DNA from: Noviherbaspirillum sp. UKPF54
Lineage (GTDB): Bacteria; Pseudomonadota; Gammaproteobacteria; Burkholderiales; Burkholderiaceae_D
Direction of reading: 5' to 3'
Assembly (NCBI RefSeq): GCF_007874125.1
Contig: NZ_CP040128.1
Span: 124,001 to 188,000, forward strand
Length of the DNA stretch: 64,000 nucleotides
Numbering within the stretch: position 1 is the first letter of the stretch; each line of letters opens with the position of its first letter. Positions 36,005 to 46,141 of the stretch are shown piece after piece. Under the pieces are notes generated by a model, which had not been told where the DNA came from, did not search any database, and worked only from the letters and a program-made list of their open reading frames with translations. Both the position numbers and the translations under genes were made by a program.

Positions 36005-36703
36005 ATGGTCGAGGTACGCAAGAGCGAAGCGCGAGGGCACGCCAATCACGGCTGGTTCGATTCCTGGCACAGTTTTTCCTTCGCCGATTACTATGATCCC
36101 CAGCACATGGGGTTCGGCGCGCTGCGCGTGATCAATGAGGACCGCGTCGCGCCCGGCGCCGGTTTCGGCGCGCACGGGCATCGCAACATGGAAATCATCA
36201 GTTATGTGCTCGACGGCGAACTGGCGCACCAGGACAACATGGGCAACGGCAGCGTGATCCGGCCGGGGGACGTGCAGCGCATGAGCGCGGGAACCGGCGT
36301 CATGCATTCGGAATACAACCATGCGCAGGACTGCAGCACGCATTTCCTGCAGATATGGATCGAACCCGCCACGTTCGGCCTTGCGCCCGGCTACGAGGAA
36401 AAGCGCTTCGACGAGGCGCAAAAACGCGGCCGCCTGTGTCTGATCGCGAGCCGCGACGGGCAGGATGGCACGGTCGTCGTGCACCAGGATATGAAGCTGT
36501 ATGCCGGCCTGTTCGGCGATGGCGAGCATGCGGAATTGCCGGTTGCGCCTGGGCGCCGCGCCTACTTGCATGTGGCGCGCGGGGAGATCGTCGCCAATGG
36601 CGTTGCCCTGAAGGCGGGCGACGCGCTCAAGCTGGTCGACGAGCCGCGGGTTGTGTTGGCCGAGGGGCGGGAGGCAGAGGTGTTGCTGTTCGATCTGGCG
36701 TAA
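36005..36703 (+). CDS. Pirin family protein, YhhW-like bicupin
   Basis: 232 residues from the ATG at 36005, chosen because AAGGG lies seven bases upstream and pirins begin at this V-R-K-S/A-E-x-RGHANHGW block; a start at 35957 is possible. Metal ligands in the N-terminal cupin are the His pair in FGAHGHRNMEI, the Glu within it, and His in TGVMHSEYN. The second cupin lies around residues 150-230. YhhW-type pirins can act as quercetin dioxygenases; the natural substrate is not known. Confidence 0.9.
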   Translation: MVEVRKSEARGHANHGWFDSWHSFSFADYYDPQHMGFGALRVINEDRVAPGAGFGAHGHRNMEIISYVLDGELAHQDNMGNGSVIRPGDVQRMSAGTGVMHSEYNHAQDCSTHFLQIWIEPATFGLAPGYEEKRFDEAQKRGRLCLIASRDGQDGTVVVHQDMKLYAGLFGDGEHAELPVAPGRRAYLHVARGEIVANGVALKAGDALKLVDEPRVVLAEGREAEVLLFDLA

Positions 36704-36722
36704 TTTGCCGTGATTTGCCGGC

Positions 36723-37589
36723 TCAGGTCGTGGCCGGTTGCGGCGCGGCTTCTTTCCTGCAATGCGGACAAGACTTGCCTGGAATGTAATACGGCGACAA
36801 CTGCTCGTGCGGCGTCACCACTGCCCGGCAGGCAAAGCATTGCTTGGTGTCCGTCGCCTCCAGTTTCGGATTGAGCGCCGTGCGGTAATCGAACACGAAG
36901 CAGTCGCCCGTGTAATGCGCGCCGCCGACTTCCTCGAAATATTTCAGGATGCCGCCTTCCAGCTGATACACGCTGTCGAATCCGACGTTCTGTATGTGGA
37001 TCGCCGCCTTCTCGCAGCGGATGCCGCCGGTGCAAAAGGTGACGACGGTCTTGCCGTTGAAATCGTCCTTGTGCCGTGCGACGACTTCGGGGAACTCGCT
37101 GAATTTCTCGATGCGATAGTCGACGGTGTTGTCGAAGGTGCCGACATCGACTTCGAACGCGTTGCGGGTGTCGAGCATCACCACCGGCTTGCCGGCGTCG
37201 TCATGGCCGCGGTCGAGCCAGCGCTTCAAGGTTTGCGCATCCACCGCAGGGGCGCGGCCTTCCTCCGGCTTGATCAGCGGATTTTTCATCGTGATGATTT
37301 CGCGCTTGAGCTTGACCAGCATCTTGGTAAACGGCTGGCGGTCGGAGTGGCTTTCCTTGACTTCCAGGTCGGCGAAGCGGGAATCGGCGCGCAGCCACGC
37401 GAGAAAGGCGTCGATCGATTCGCGCAATCCGGCAAGGAACAGGTTGATCCCTTCCGGGCTGAGCAGGATGGTGCCTTTCAGGCCCAGTTCTTCGCACCGG
37501 GCGAGGAATTGCGGACGTTTTTCGACGGTGTCGTCGAAGGTGATGAATTTGTAGGCGGCAATGTTGACGTAAATAGGGCTGGGCTGCAT
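36723..37589 (-). CDS. trhO: tRNA uridine(34) hydroxylase, rhodanese-like
   Basis: 288 residues from the ATG at 37589; the frame runs further upstream as a shadow of dnaE. An acylphosphatase-like N-terminal domain ([13 protein letters not shown]...[13 protein letters not shown]) is followed by a rhodanese domain with active-site loop [10 protein letters not shown]. The C-terminal Cys cluster ([16 protein letters not shown]) is typical of the YceA/TrhO group. It catalyses oxygen-dependent 5-hydroxylation of tRNA U34. Its end is close to the convergent pirin gene. Confidence 0.93.
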   Translation of the reverse strand: MQPSPIYVNIAAYKFITFDDTVEKRPQFLARCEELGLKGTILLSPEGINLFLAGLRESIDAFLAWLRADSRFADLEVKESHSDRQPFTKMLVKLKREIITMKNPLIKPEEGRAPAVDAQTLKRWLDRGHDDAGKPVVMLDTRNAFEVDVGTFDNTVDYRIEKFSEFPEVVARHKDDFNGKTVVTFCTGGIRCEKAAIHIQNVGFDSVYQLEGGILKYFEEVGGAHYTGDCFVFDYRTALNPKLEATDTKQCFACRAVVTPHEQLSPYYIPGKSCPHCRKEAAPQPATT

Positions 37590-37736
37590 CGGAAAATGAA
37601 GATAAGTCTTTGATTTGAAGCCATTATAAACATGTATCGGCAATGCTATTTCATTCGTTTCCGGGTGTTGCAATTCATCCGGTCGGGGTTGCTGCAATTG
37701 CTCAGCGGAAGTGAGGTGCCGAGGTAAAATAGCGCG

Positions 37737-40700
37737 ATGACCACACCGCAATTCATCCATCTTCGCCTCCATTCCGAATACTCGATCGTCGACGGCCTCG
37801 TGCGCATCGACGATGTTGTCAAAGCCGCAGCAAAAGACAGCCAGCCGGCGCTCGCGATCTCCGATCTGGCCAATCTGTTTGGCATGGTCAAGTTCTACAA
37901 GGCTGCGCGCGGCAAGGGCGTCAAGCCGGTCGCCGGCTGTGACGTCTGGATCACCAACGATGCCGACCGCGACAAGCCGTCGCGTCTTTTGTTGCTGGTA
38001 AAGAATCGCACCGGCTATTTGCAATTGTGTGAATTGCTGAGCAAGGCCTGGCTGACCAACGTGCATCGCGGACGCGCGGAGATCCGGACCGAGTGGCTGG
38101 AAAACGGCGCGTCCAGCGAATTGATCGCGCTATCGGGCGCGCATTCCGGAGATGTCGGGATGGCGATCGACAACGGCAACATCGCGGTGGCCGAGCGCTG
38201 CGCCGAGCGCTGGTCGGACATTTTTCCGAATCGCTTCTACGTCGAGATCCAGCGCTACGGCCAGCCCAACATGGACAACCATGTGCGGCAAGCGGTGGCG
38301 CTGGCGTCGCGCCTGAAGCTGCCGGTGGTGGCGACCCATCCGATCCAGTTCCTGACGCCGGAGGAATTCATCGCGCACGAGGCGCGCACCTGTATCGCGG
38401 AGGGCGAAATCCTCGCCAACCAGCGCCGCGTCAAGCGCTTCAACGAGCAGCAGTGCTTCAAGACCCAGGCCGAGATGGCCGAGCTGTTCGCCGACCTGCC
38501 GGCGGCGCTGCAAAACTCGATCGAGATCGCCAAGCGCTGCAACCTGCAGCTCGAACTAGGCAAGCCGAAGCTGCCGCTGTTTCCGACGCCGGACGGCATG
38601 TCGCTCGACGATTTCCTGGTGCAGCAGACCAAGATCGGGCTGGAAGAGCGTCTGGTCCAATTGTTCCCCGACGAGGCTAAGCGCGAAGCGAACCGCGCGC
38701 GCTACGAGGAGCGCCTGAAGTTCGAGAACGACACCATCATCAAGATGAAGTTTCCCGGCTACTTCCTGATCGTGGCGGACTTCATCCAGTGGGGCAAGAA
38801 CAACGGTGTGCCGGTCGGACCGGGCCGCGGCTCCGGCGCAGGTTCGCTGGTGGCGTACGCGCTGAAGATCACCGACCTCGATCCGCTCGCCTACAACCTG
38901 CTGTTCGAGCGTTTCCTGAATCCTGAACGCGTATCGATGCCTGACTTCGATATCGACTTTTGCCAGGAAAACCGCGACCGCGTGATCCAGTACGTGAAGG
39001 ACCGCTACGGGCGCGACGCGGTGTCGCAGATCGCGACCTTCGGCACCATGGCTGCGAAGGGCGCGGTGCGCGACGTGGGCCGCGTGCTCGACATGGGCTA
39101 CAACTTCTGCGACGGTATCTCGAAACTGATCCCGTTCAAGCCGGGCAAGCTGGTGACCATTGCCGACGCGATCGAGGAAGAGCCGCTGCTGAAGGAGCGC
39201 ATGGAAAAGGAAGAGGAGGTCAAGCAGATCCTCGACTTGGCCCAGCAGGTCGAAGGCATCACGCGCTCAATCGGCATGCACGCCGGCGGCGTGCTGATCG
39301 CGCCCGGCAAGCTGACCGATTTCTGTCCGCTCTACACGCAGGGCGGCGACGCCGGCGTGGTGTCGCAGTACGACAAGGACGATGTGGAAGCGGTGGGTCT
39401 CGTGAAGTTCGACTTCCTGGGCCTGACCACGCTGACTATCCTCGACCGGGCGGTGAACTACATCAAGATGCTCGACCCGTCGATGGCGGACTTCGATCTG
39501 GCCAAGCTGCCGCTGAACGACAGGGCATCCTACGAGCTGCTCACCAAGGCCAAAACGGTCGCCGTGTTCCAGCTTGAAAGCCGCGGCATGCAGGGCATGC
39601 TCAAAGACGCGCGTCCCGACCGTTTCGAAGACATTATCGCGCTGGTGGCGTTGTACCGTCCGGGCCCGATGGACCTGATTCCGGATTTCTGCAAGCGTAA
39701 GCACGGCGAGAAGTTCGACTATCCCGATCCGCGTACCGAGGGCATCCTGTCCGAAACCTACGGCATCATGGTGTATCAGGAGCAGGTGATGCAGATGGCG
39801 CAGGTGATCGGCGGCTACTCGCTCGGCGGCGCAGACTTGCTGCGCCGCGCGATGGGCAAGAAGAAGGCGGAAGAAATGGCCGAACATCGCCAGATCTTCC
39901 GCGAAGGCGCGGCCAAGAACGGGCTGACGCAGGAGAAGGCCGACGAGATCTTCGACTTGATGGAGAAGTTCGCGGGCTACGGCTTCAACAAGTCGCACGC
40001 CGCCGCCTATGCATTGCTGTCGTATCACACCGCCTACCTGAAGGCGCATCATCCCGCCGCGTTCATGGCAGCCAACATGTCGCTGGCCATGGATGACACC
40101 GACAAGATCAAGATCCTCGTCGAGGACTCGATCGATATCTGCAAATTGCAGATTCTGCCGCCGGATATCAACCTGTCGCACTACCGCTTCATGCCGGTGG
40201 GCGAGCCGGGCAAGAAGGCCACGCAGATCCGCTACGGCCTGGGTGCCGTCAAGGGCAGCGGGCAGAATGCGATCGAGGCGATCATTGCCGCCCGCGAGAC
40301 CGGCGGGCCGTTTACGGACCTGTTCGACTTCGTCAAGCGCGTCGACAAGCGCCAGATCAACCGCCGCACGATCGAGGCGCTGATCCGTGCCGGCGCGATG
40401 GACTGCTTCAAGGTCGATCGCGGCATCCTGCTGGCGTCGGTCAACTTCGCGATGGAGTGCGCGGAACAGGCGCATGCGTCGGCCAACCAGGTCAGCCTGT
40501 TCGGCGGCGACGCCAGCGACCTGGAAACGCCGCCGGAATACCTGAAGGTGCCGCCTTGGAGCGACAAGCAGCGCCTGACCGAAGAAAAGACCGCGCTCGG
40601 CTTTTACCTGTCCGGCCACCTCTTCAATTCGTATGCGGACGAGGTGCGCAAGTTCGTCAAGACCAAGCTGGCAAACCTGGAGCCGTCGCGCGACGCGCGC

Positions 40701-41189
40701 CTGATGGCGGGGATCATCACCGCCGTGCGGGTGCAGATGACCCAGCGCGGCAAGATGGTGGTGGTGACGCTGGACGATAATACCGCCACGGTCGACGTGA
40801 CGGTGTTCAACGAGCTGTACGATCCGAACCGGCATCTCTTCAAGGAAGACGAATTCCTCGCGGTGCAGGGCAAGGTCTCGGAGGACCGCTTTTCCGGTGG
40901 CCTGCGCGTGAGCGCCGAGAAGGTGATGGATATCGCGATGGCGCGCGTGGCGTTCGGCAAGCAGTTCGCGTTTTCGCTGGAGGCGCGCCTCGACGCGCTG
41001 CAGATGAAGAATGTGCTCGCCCCCTATCGTTCGGAGACCGGCTTGCCGCTCACGATGCGCTACCTGCAGCAGGGCGTCGGCTATTGCGAAATCCGGCTCG
41101 CGGACGACTGGCGGGTGGCGCCGGCCGACGGCTTGAAGCAGACGCTGGCCGAGAAGCTGGGCGTGCAGGGGGCGATGGTGGAGTATTGA
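37737..41189 (+). CDS. dnaE: DNA polymerase III alpha subunit
   Basis: 1150 residues, normal DnaE1 length. The PHP domain opens with [16 protein letters not shown]. The palm holds [16 protein letters not shown] and the catalytic Asp pair in [16 protein letters not shown], followed by the [18 protein letters not shown] block. The fingers, the helix-hairpin-helix part ([15 protein letters not shown]) and the OB fold ([25 protein letters not shown]) follow in order. It is the replicative polymerase. The start is divergent from trhO over a 147-base region, with GAGGT well upstream of the ATG. Confidence 0.97.
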   Translation: MTTPQFIHLRLHSEYSIVDGLVRIDDVVKAAAKDSQPALAISDLANLFGMVKFYKAARGKGVKPVAGCDVWITNDADRDKPSRLLLLVKNRTGYLQLCELLSKAWLTNVHRGRAEIRTEWLENGASSELIALSGAHSGDVGMAIDNGNIAVAERCAERWSDIFPNRFYVEIQRYGQPNMDNHVRQAVALASRLKLPVVATHPIQFLTPEEFIAHEARTCIAEGEILANQRRVKRFNEQQCFKTQAEMAELFADLPAALQNSIEIAKRCNLQLELGKPKLPLFPTPDGMSLDDFLVQQTKIGLEERLVQLFPDEAKREANRARYEERLKFENDTIIKMKFPGYFLIVADFIQWGKNNGVPVGPGRGSGAGSLVAYALKITDLDPLAYNLLFERFLNPERVSMPDFDIDFCQENRDRVIQYVKDRYGRDAVSQIATFGTMAAKGAVRDVGRVLDMGYNFCDGISKLIPFKPGKLVTIADAIEEEPLLKERMEKEEEVKQILDLAQQVEGITRSIGMHAGGVLIAPGKLTDFCPLYTQGGDAGVVSQYDKDDVEAVGLVKFDFLGLTTLTILDRAVNYIKMLDPSMADFDLAKLPLNDRASYELLTKAKTVAVFQLESRGMQGMLKDARPDRFEDIIALVALYRPGPMDLIPDFCKRKHGEKFDYPDPRTEGILSETYGIMVYQEQVMQMAQVIGGYSLGGADLLRRAMGKKKAEEMAEHRQIFREGAAKNGLTQEKADEIFDLMEKFAGYGFNKSHAAAYALLSYHTAYLKAHHPAAFMAANMSLAMDDTDKIKILVEDSIDICKLQILPPDINLSHYRFMPVGEPGKKATQIRYGLGAVKGSGQNAIEAIIAARETGGPFTDLFDFVKRVDKRQINRRTIEALIRAGAMDCFKVDRGILLASVNFAMECAEQAHASANQVSLFGGDASDLETPPEYLKVPPWSDKQRLTEEKTALGFYLSGHLFNSYADEVRKFVKTKLANLEPSRDARLMAGIITAVRVQMTQRGKMVVVTLDDNTATVDVTVFNELYDPNRHLFKEDEFLAVQGKVSEDRFSGGLRVSAEKVMDIAMARVAFGKQFAFSLEARLDALQMKNVLAPYRSETGLPLTMRYLQQGVGYCEIRLADDWRVAPADGLKQTLAEKLGVQGAMVEY

Positions 41190-41448
41190 GCGGCACGGAC
41201 AGACCTTGCCGGCGTCGATCAATTGCCGAATAAATATTTCGCAGGGGAATCCATCCTCGATCTGATGGAACCACTCCTGCATATTTTCTTGGAACCGGCT
41301 CTATGGTTTCCAAATAATACTAAGAGTGTCTCGAATAGTTAAAGATGTAACCATTCTTATCATCTGTCAGCTTTGTCGTTCTGTAACCGTTCTAACCATA
41401 CACGTAGACGCATCGTGTTTCGTTTTTCACTCAAGAAAGGGTACTGAA

Positions 41449-41787
41449 ATGAAGAAACTGATTGCAATGCTGATCGCCGGCGTTTTCGCTTCCTCCGCAT
41501 TTGCGGCAAGCACCACCGCGGCGGCGCATGACGACAAGGCATCCACCGCAACCGTGACGGACAAGGCCGACAGCAAGGAACAAAAGGCCGAAGCGAAGGC
41601 TGAAAAGAAGGCTGCGAAAGCCGACAAGAAAGCCGCCAAGGCAGAAGCGAAAGCCAGCAAGAAGAAGGTGAAGGCCGAGTCCGAAGCCAGCAAGGAAAAG
41701 GCTGAAGCGAATGCCGACAAGGCGGCAGCCGCAGCGGATGCCAAGGCAGACAAAGCTGAAGCGAAGGCGGATAAGGCGAAGAAGTAA
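41449..41787 (+). CDS. Secreted Lys/Ala-rich low-complexity protein
   Basis: 112 residues from the ATG at 41449, behind AAAGG. Signal peptide MKKLIAMLIAGVFASSAFA, then a mature chain built from only a few residue types: repeats of K-A-E-A-K, A-D-K and A-A-K. It is predicted to be one long charged helix with heptad character. No domain is recognised. Similar Ala/Lys-rich exported proteins are frequent in Burkholderiales. It has its own strong terminator, so it is monocistronic. Confidence 0.78.
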   Translation: MKKLIAMLIAGVFASSAFAASTTAAAHDDKASTATVTDKADSKEQKAEAKAEKKAAKADKKAAKAEAKASKKKVKAESEASKEKAEANADKAAAAADAKADKAEAKADKAKK

Positions 41788-41808
41788 GTTTTAACATTCC
41801 GGGAATAT

Positions 41809-41841
41809 GAAAATAGGGCAGGCCAAACCTGCCCTATTTTC
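41809..41841 (+). terminator. Strong Rho-independent terminator
   Basis: GAAAATAGGGCAGG pairs perfectly with CCTGCCCTATTTTC over 14 bp around a five-base loop; the AT-rich stem ends give the U tract. Confidence 0.9.
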
Positions 41842-42062
41842 ATTTCAGATCATGTGTGCACATGCGCCACTTGCGTTGTTCGCCAGTCTCGATGCGCAGG
41901 AGTAGTGCGTTCGCCCGAAGAATCTCATTGAGAGACGTCAACATAAGCGCGGTAAAATAGGCGGCTATTTCACGCATTTGTCCGAACTGATACGCGTGGG
42001 ATGACAAAACGATAGTATTTCCCGGAATGGGGCGGCCTCGCATGACTCCGCCCAGCTCAAGC

Positions 42063-43823
42063 ATGAAAATATCACCCTACTTCAAACGACTGGGCCAGAT
42101 GCATCGGCCCTACATGAATCGTCTTGCGCTCGCTTTCCTCGGGATGATCGTCACCGCGGCGACTGAACCGGTTGTTCCCTACATATTCCAGACCCTGCTG
42201 GATAAGGGCTTTACCGGAAAAGCCAATTTCTCGTACTGGCTGGTGCCGCTTGCCGTGGTCGGCATCTTTGTCGTTCGCGGCAGTTCGACTTTTCTCAGTA
42301 CCTATATGATGACTTGGGTGTCGTCGCGCCTGTTGAACGAATTGCGGCGCCAGATGTTCAGCCGGATGCTGGATGTGCCTGTCGGGTTTTACGCTACCCA
42401 TTCGCTTGGTCGTGTTATCAACTCAATGATGTTCGAGGTGCAGCAGATTATCGAGATGATCACGAAAGTGTTTACCTCGATCGTGCGATCGGCCTTGACC
42501 GTGGTCGGCTTGCTCGCCTGGTTGCTCTATCTGAACTGGAAGCTGACGATCGTCACCCTGGTGCTGCTGCCTCTCGTTACGCTCGTGGTGCGCGCTACAG
42601 GCAAGCGCCTGAAGAAGCTGAACCAGCAGTCGTTGACCGTCAATGCACAGCTGACGCAAGTGATCGAGGAAACCACGCGGGCGCAGCAGGTCATCAAGAT
42701 TTTCGGTGGCCAGGACTACGAGAAGACACGCTTCGAGGAGCGGGCAGACAACCTGCGGCGCTACACGATGCGCATGACGAGCACGTTTGCGGCGACAGTA
42801 CCGATTACCCAGCTGATGACCGCGTGCGCGGTGGCAGTGGTTGTCGTGCTGGCCCTAGTGTTGTCCGAGCATGGCGAGATCACGGTGGGCGGTTTCGTTT
42901 CCTTCCTGACCGCGATGCTGATGTTGCTGGCGCCGCTCAAGCAGCTTGCTGAGGTCAATGGGCCATTGCAGCGCGGGATGGCCGCAGCCGAGGCAGTGTT
43001 CAATTTGATCGATGCGCCGATCGAGCGCACCGGTGGCAAGCAGCTTGGCGGAAGGGCAACGGGACGGGTCGATTTTGTCGATGTAGGTTTTTCCTATCCC
43101 GGCCATCAGCATCTTGCGCTAAGTGGCATCAATCTTCATGTGCAACCGGGCGAAACGATCGCATTCGTCGGGATGTCAGGCGGTGGCAAATCCACGCTGG
43201 TCAATCTGATCCCCGGCTTTTATTCGGCAAGCAGCGGCCGGATTCTGCTGGATGGCCAGCCGATCGAAGAAATTTCCCTTGCCAGCCTGCGCGCGCAGAT
43301 CGCGATGGTCAGCCAGAACGTAGTACTGTTCGACGACACCATCGCTGCCAATATCGCTTATGGCGACAAGGCTCCCGATTTCCGGCGAATCGAAGCGGCG
43401 GCACACGCTGCGCATCTCGGCGACGTGATTGCCAACTTGCCGGAAGGCTTCAACACCAGGATCGGAGACAACGGCTCACGCCTGTCGGGCGGCCAGCGCC
43501 AGCGCCTAGCGATCGCACGCGCGATATACAAGGACGCGCCGCTGCTGATCCTGGACGAAGCGACCTCTGCGCTCGACACCGAGTCGGAGCGCGCGGTGCA
43601 AGCCGCGCTGGATCAGCTGATGCAAGGGCGTACCACCTTCGTCATTGCCCACCGGCTGTCCACCATTGAGCGTGCAAGCCGGATCGTGGTACTGTCCGGC
43701 GGCAGTATCGTCGAAATCGGCACGCACAATGAATTGCTTCAAAAGCAAGGCGTATACGCCAATCTGTATCGCCTCCAGTTTTCTCAGGAGGCAGGGGGCG
43801 AACCGGCACAGGCTCCAGCTTAG
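42063..43823 (+). CDS. msbA: ABC exporter, MsbA-like lipid A flippase
   Basis: About 586 residues as a half-transporter: six membrane segments in residues 20-310, then the ATPase with Walker A GMSGGGKST, the Q loop, signature LSGGQRQRLAIARA, Walker B LLILDEATSALD and switch His in VIAHRLST. Size and the downstream glycosyltransferases support MsbA, which flips lipid A-core across the inner membrane. No good ribosome site marks the start; an ATG at 42027 is an alternative. Confidence 0.88.
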   Translation: MKISPYFKRLGQMHRPYMNRLALAFLGMIVTAATEPVVPYIFQTLLDKGFTGKANFSYWLVPLAVVGIFVVRGSSTFLSTYMMTWVSSRLLNELRRQMFSRMLDVPVGFYATHSLGRVINSMMFEVQQIIEMITKVFTSIVRSALTVVGLLAWLLYLNWKLTIVTLVLLPLVTLVVRATGKRLKKLNQQSLTVNAQLTQVIEETTRAQQVIKIFGGQDYEKTRFEERADNLRRYTMRMTSTFAATVPITQLMTACAVAVVVVLALVLSEHGEITVGGFVSFLTAMLMLLAPLKQLAEVNGPLQRGMAAAEAVFNLIDAPIERTGGKQLGGRATGRVDFVDVGFSYPGHQHLALSGINLHVQPGETIAFVGMSGGGKSTLVNLIPGFYSASSGRILLDGQPIEEISLASLRAQIAMVSQNVVLFDDTIAANIAYGDKAPDFRRIEAAAHAAHLGDVIANLPEGFNTRIGDNGSRLSGGQRQRLAIARAIYKDAPLLILDEATSALDTESERAVQAALDQLMQGRTTFVIAHRLSTIERASRIVVLSGGSIVEIGTHNELLQKQGVYANLYRLQFSQEAGGEPAQAPA

Positions 43824-43863
43824 CAGTCCAAATCATCTATTTTTGAAATAAAAAGAACTATTC

Positions 43864-44964
43864 ATGCCAATGCAATTAGTTCCCGCCGACCTGTTGAAAA
43901 AGTCGGAAAAGATTCTGTTTGTCGCGCATCTGGCGTTGGGCGACTATACCTACTTGCAGAACTGCTTCAAGGCTTTTTCGGAGGCATACCCGCATATCGA
44001 AATTCACCTGTGGGTGGACGAAGTGCGGCGCACTTCCGATTCGTCGCAATGGGAGCATCTGAGTAAATATTCGCTGTATGACTGGCTGGCGGCATGCCCG
44101 TTCTTTCGCAAGGTGTACAGTCGCACGTATAGCCCAGAGCTATTCCAGCAGTCGATACATGAGGCGCAGCAGGAAAATTATCCGGTTGTTGTATCGCTGG
44201 CGACCTTGCGCCCGCATCAGTATGCGCGTCTGGCGCGAGAGATCAGCCCGCACGGATTCGTGGTGGGCATGAAGGAGCGCATGAGCATCTGGAAGCTGCA
44301 TCGCGTTGCCGCATATCGCCGCCTGAATGCAACGATAGCGCCCTATACTGTATCGCGCGAGAATACGCAGCACATCAGCGACGTGTACGCTGACTGGTTC
44401 GGCCAGTTGTTCGGTATGCGTGTTCCGTCTCAGGATCGCTTCCCTTTCGTTCAGATCCCCCGGCAGTGGAACGAATATGCGCAGCGCACCTTGCATGACT
44501 GGGGCTTCGACCGGCGTGGCGGGAAGCTCGTGTTCATCAATCCTTACGCCAAAACCAAAAAGCGCTGCTGGCCGCTCGAACACGTGGCGGAGCTGATTAT
44601 GGCCATGGCGGCACGCCCCGAGTGGCGAGACTCCTGCTTCATCATTAACGCGATGCCGCATGAAGTCGCGACCGCGCAACAGGTCTTCGACAGGTATGCG
44701 TTGCCGCGCACGCGCATGTTCAGCGCCGGCGATAATTTTTTTCAGTTGCCGGCGATATTGAGCGAGTGCGACCTGATCATCTCGGTGGAGACCGCAGTCA
44801 TGCATCTTGCCAACGCAGTGCATGTACCGGTAATCGCATTGATGCGCCAGAAAAATCCGGAATGGGTACCGATTGATCGCGACAACAGCACGGTAATCAC
44901 GACGAACAGGCGCAGGGACTGGGTCAAGGCTATTACGGTGGAACAGGTCATGGGGACGCTTTAA
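43864..44964 (+). CDS. Glycosyltransferase family 9 (LPS heptosyltransferase-like), copy 1
   Basis: 366 residues. The N-terminal Rossmann half starts KILFVAHLALGDYTYLQNCF. The C-terminal half has LVFINPYAKTKKRCWPLEHV and the GT9 nucleotide-sugar block SECDLIISVETAVMHLANAVHVPVIAL. It is a clear paralogue of the gene at 46142. GT9 enzymes add heptose or related sugars to the LPS inner core from ADP- or CDP-sugar donors; the exact sugar is unknown. It lies 40 bases after msbA. Confidence 0.85.
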   Translation: MPMQLVPADLLKKSEKILFVAHLALGDYTYLQNCFKAFSEAYPHIEIHLWVDEVRRTSDSSQWEHLSKYSLYDWLAACPFFRKVYSRTYSPELFQQSIHEAQQENYPVVVSLATLRPHQYARLAREISPHGFVVGMKERMSIWKLHRVAAYRRLNATIAPYTVSRENTQHISDVYADWFGQLFGMRVPSQDRFPFVQIPRQWNEYAQRTLHDWGFDRRGGKLVFINPYAKTKKRCWPLEHVAELIMAMAARPEWRDSCFIINAMPHEVATAQQVFDRYALPRTRMFSAGDNFFQLPAILSECDLIISVETAVMHLANAVHVPVIALMRQKNPEWVPIDRDNSTVITTNRRRDWVKAITVEQVMGTL

Positions 44965-45115
44965 GCTGAAAATTCGTCCATGTGCCGAACTGTGCAAGGC
45001 GGTTGCTGTGAAACCGGCAGCCTTCGCGCACGGCGACATAGAGAATTTTCGAGGGGCCGCATTGGCAGGGATAGAAAGACAAATAACGGCCTATAAACAG
45101 GCATAAGAACGATCG

Positions 45116-46102
45116 ATGAGCATTCTTCTTGATGATGACGCTGCAAGGCGCGGGGTAAGCGCGAAGCCTTCATTCCATGTGGCTTTTTGCGTCGATAACC
45201 ATTATTTCCGGAGCATGGGAGCGACCATCACGTCGCTCATTGCGAATAATCGCGATGTCCATTTTGTCTTCCATATATTCGCTTTTTCTGTCGCAGACGA
45301 ACACCGGCACCGGCTGCGCGAACTCGAGGAGAAATTTGGCGTCAACACGAAAATCCATATTGTCGATCCGGCAGTTTTCCAGGAATTTTCCCGCTTTACG
45401 CAGTCATCCTATTATTCGCCATCCATTTTCAGTCGACTTCTGATTCCAGCCATGGTGCGGCAGGAGACAAATCGCGTGCTTTATCTGGATGCCGACATCC
45501 TATGCGTTGGTAGCATTGCCGAACTGATGGCGATGGATATCGGCGACACGATTGCCGCCGTCGTTCCCGATGCAGAGGCAACGACCAGAAGGCGATGCGC
45601 CGAGCTGCAGCTTAAACAGCAGCAGTACTTCAACTCCGGCGTGATGTACATGAACGTCGATCTTTGGATGGCAAACAAGATCACCGAGAGAACGATCGAT
45701 GCCTTGCTCACCCAGGGTAATCAATTCCGGTTTCCGGATCAGGACGCCTTGAATGTGGTGCTGGAAGGGCGCGCCCGCTTCATCGACAAGAAGTGGAATT
45801 ACTTGTATGGCCTGGTTGGTGACCTCGAACGCGACCAAAGGAAATTGCAATTGGAGGGCGACGCGGTATTCATTCATTTCGCCGGCGCCGTCAAGCCATG
45901 GGGCAACTGGACGCTGCACGATTCACGTAACTTGTTTTCTAGATTCCATGCGATGTCGCCTTGGGCCGACATGCCGATGGACGAAGTGCCGAAGAACTAC
46001 AAGGAGATGAGAATGCACTCTCGTTTCCTTTTGAGGCGAAGGGAGGTCGCGGCAAGTCTTTGGTGGTACTGGAACTACATGCGTGCGAAGTTCCGTTTTT
46101 GA
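45116..46102 (+). CDS. Glycosyltransferase family 8 (LPS galactosyl/glucosyltransferase type)
   Basis: 328 residues. The GT8 fold shows HVAFCVDNHYFRSMGATITSL at the donor site, the DxD metal motif in LYLDADILCVGS, then YFNSGVMYMNVDLW and FPDQDALNVVL. A late HFAGAVKPW block holds the third metal ligand His. It is a cytosolic, retaining enzyme that uses UDP-hexose, in line with WaaI/WaaJ. It sits between two paralogous GT9 genes in the same direction. Confidence 0.9.
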   Translation: MSILLDDDAARRGVSAKPSFHVAFCVDNHYFRSMGATITSLIANNRDVHFVFHIFAFSVADEHRHRLRELEEKFGVNTKIHIVDPAVFQEFSRFTQSSYYSPSIFSRLLIPAMVRQETNRVLYLDADILCVGSIAELMAMDIGDTIAAVVPDAEATTRRRCAELQLKQQQYFNSGVMYMNVDLWMANKITERTIDALLTQGNQFRFPDQDALNVVLEGRARFIDKKWNYLYGLVGDLERDQRKLQLEGDAVFIHFAGAVKPWGNWTLHDSRNLFSRFHAMSPWADMPMDEVPKNYKEMRMHSRFLLRRREVAASLWWYWNYMRAKFRF

Positions 46103-46141
46103 CGCTTGTTACAATGCTGGAAATTTTTCTTCACGCCACTC

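Noticed and set aside
39267..41282. 671-codon open frame antisense to dnaE
   Set aside because: It is a GC-rich shadow of dnaE with His/Arg/Gln-biased composition, no ribosome site and no recognisable domain.
41840..42064. 74-codon minus-strand ORF upstream of msbA
   Set aside because: It starts inside the msbA 5' end without a ribosome site and overlaps the terminator at 41809-41841; probably chance.
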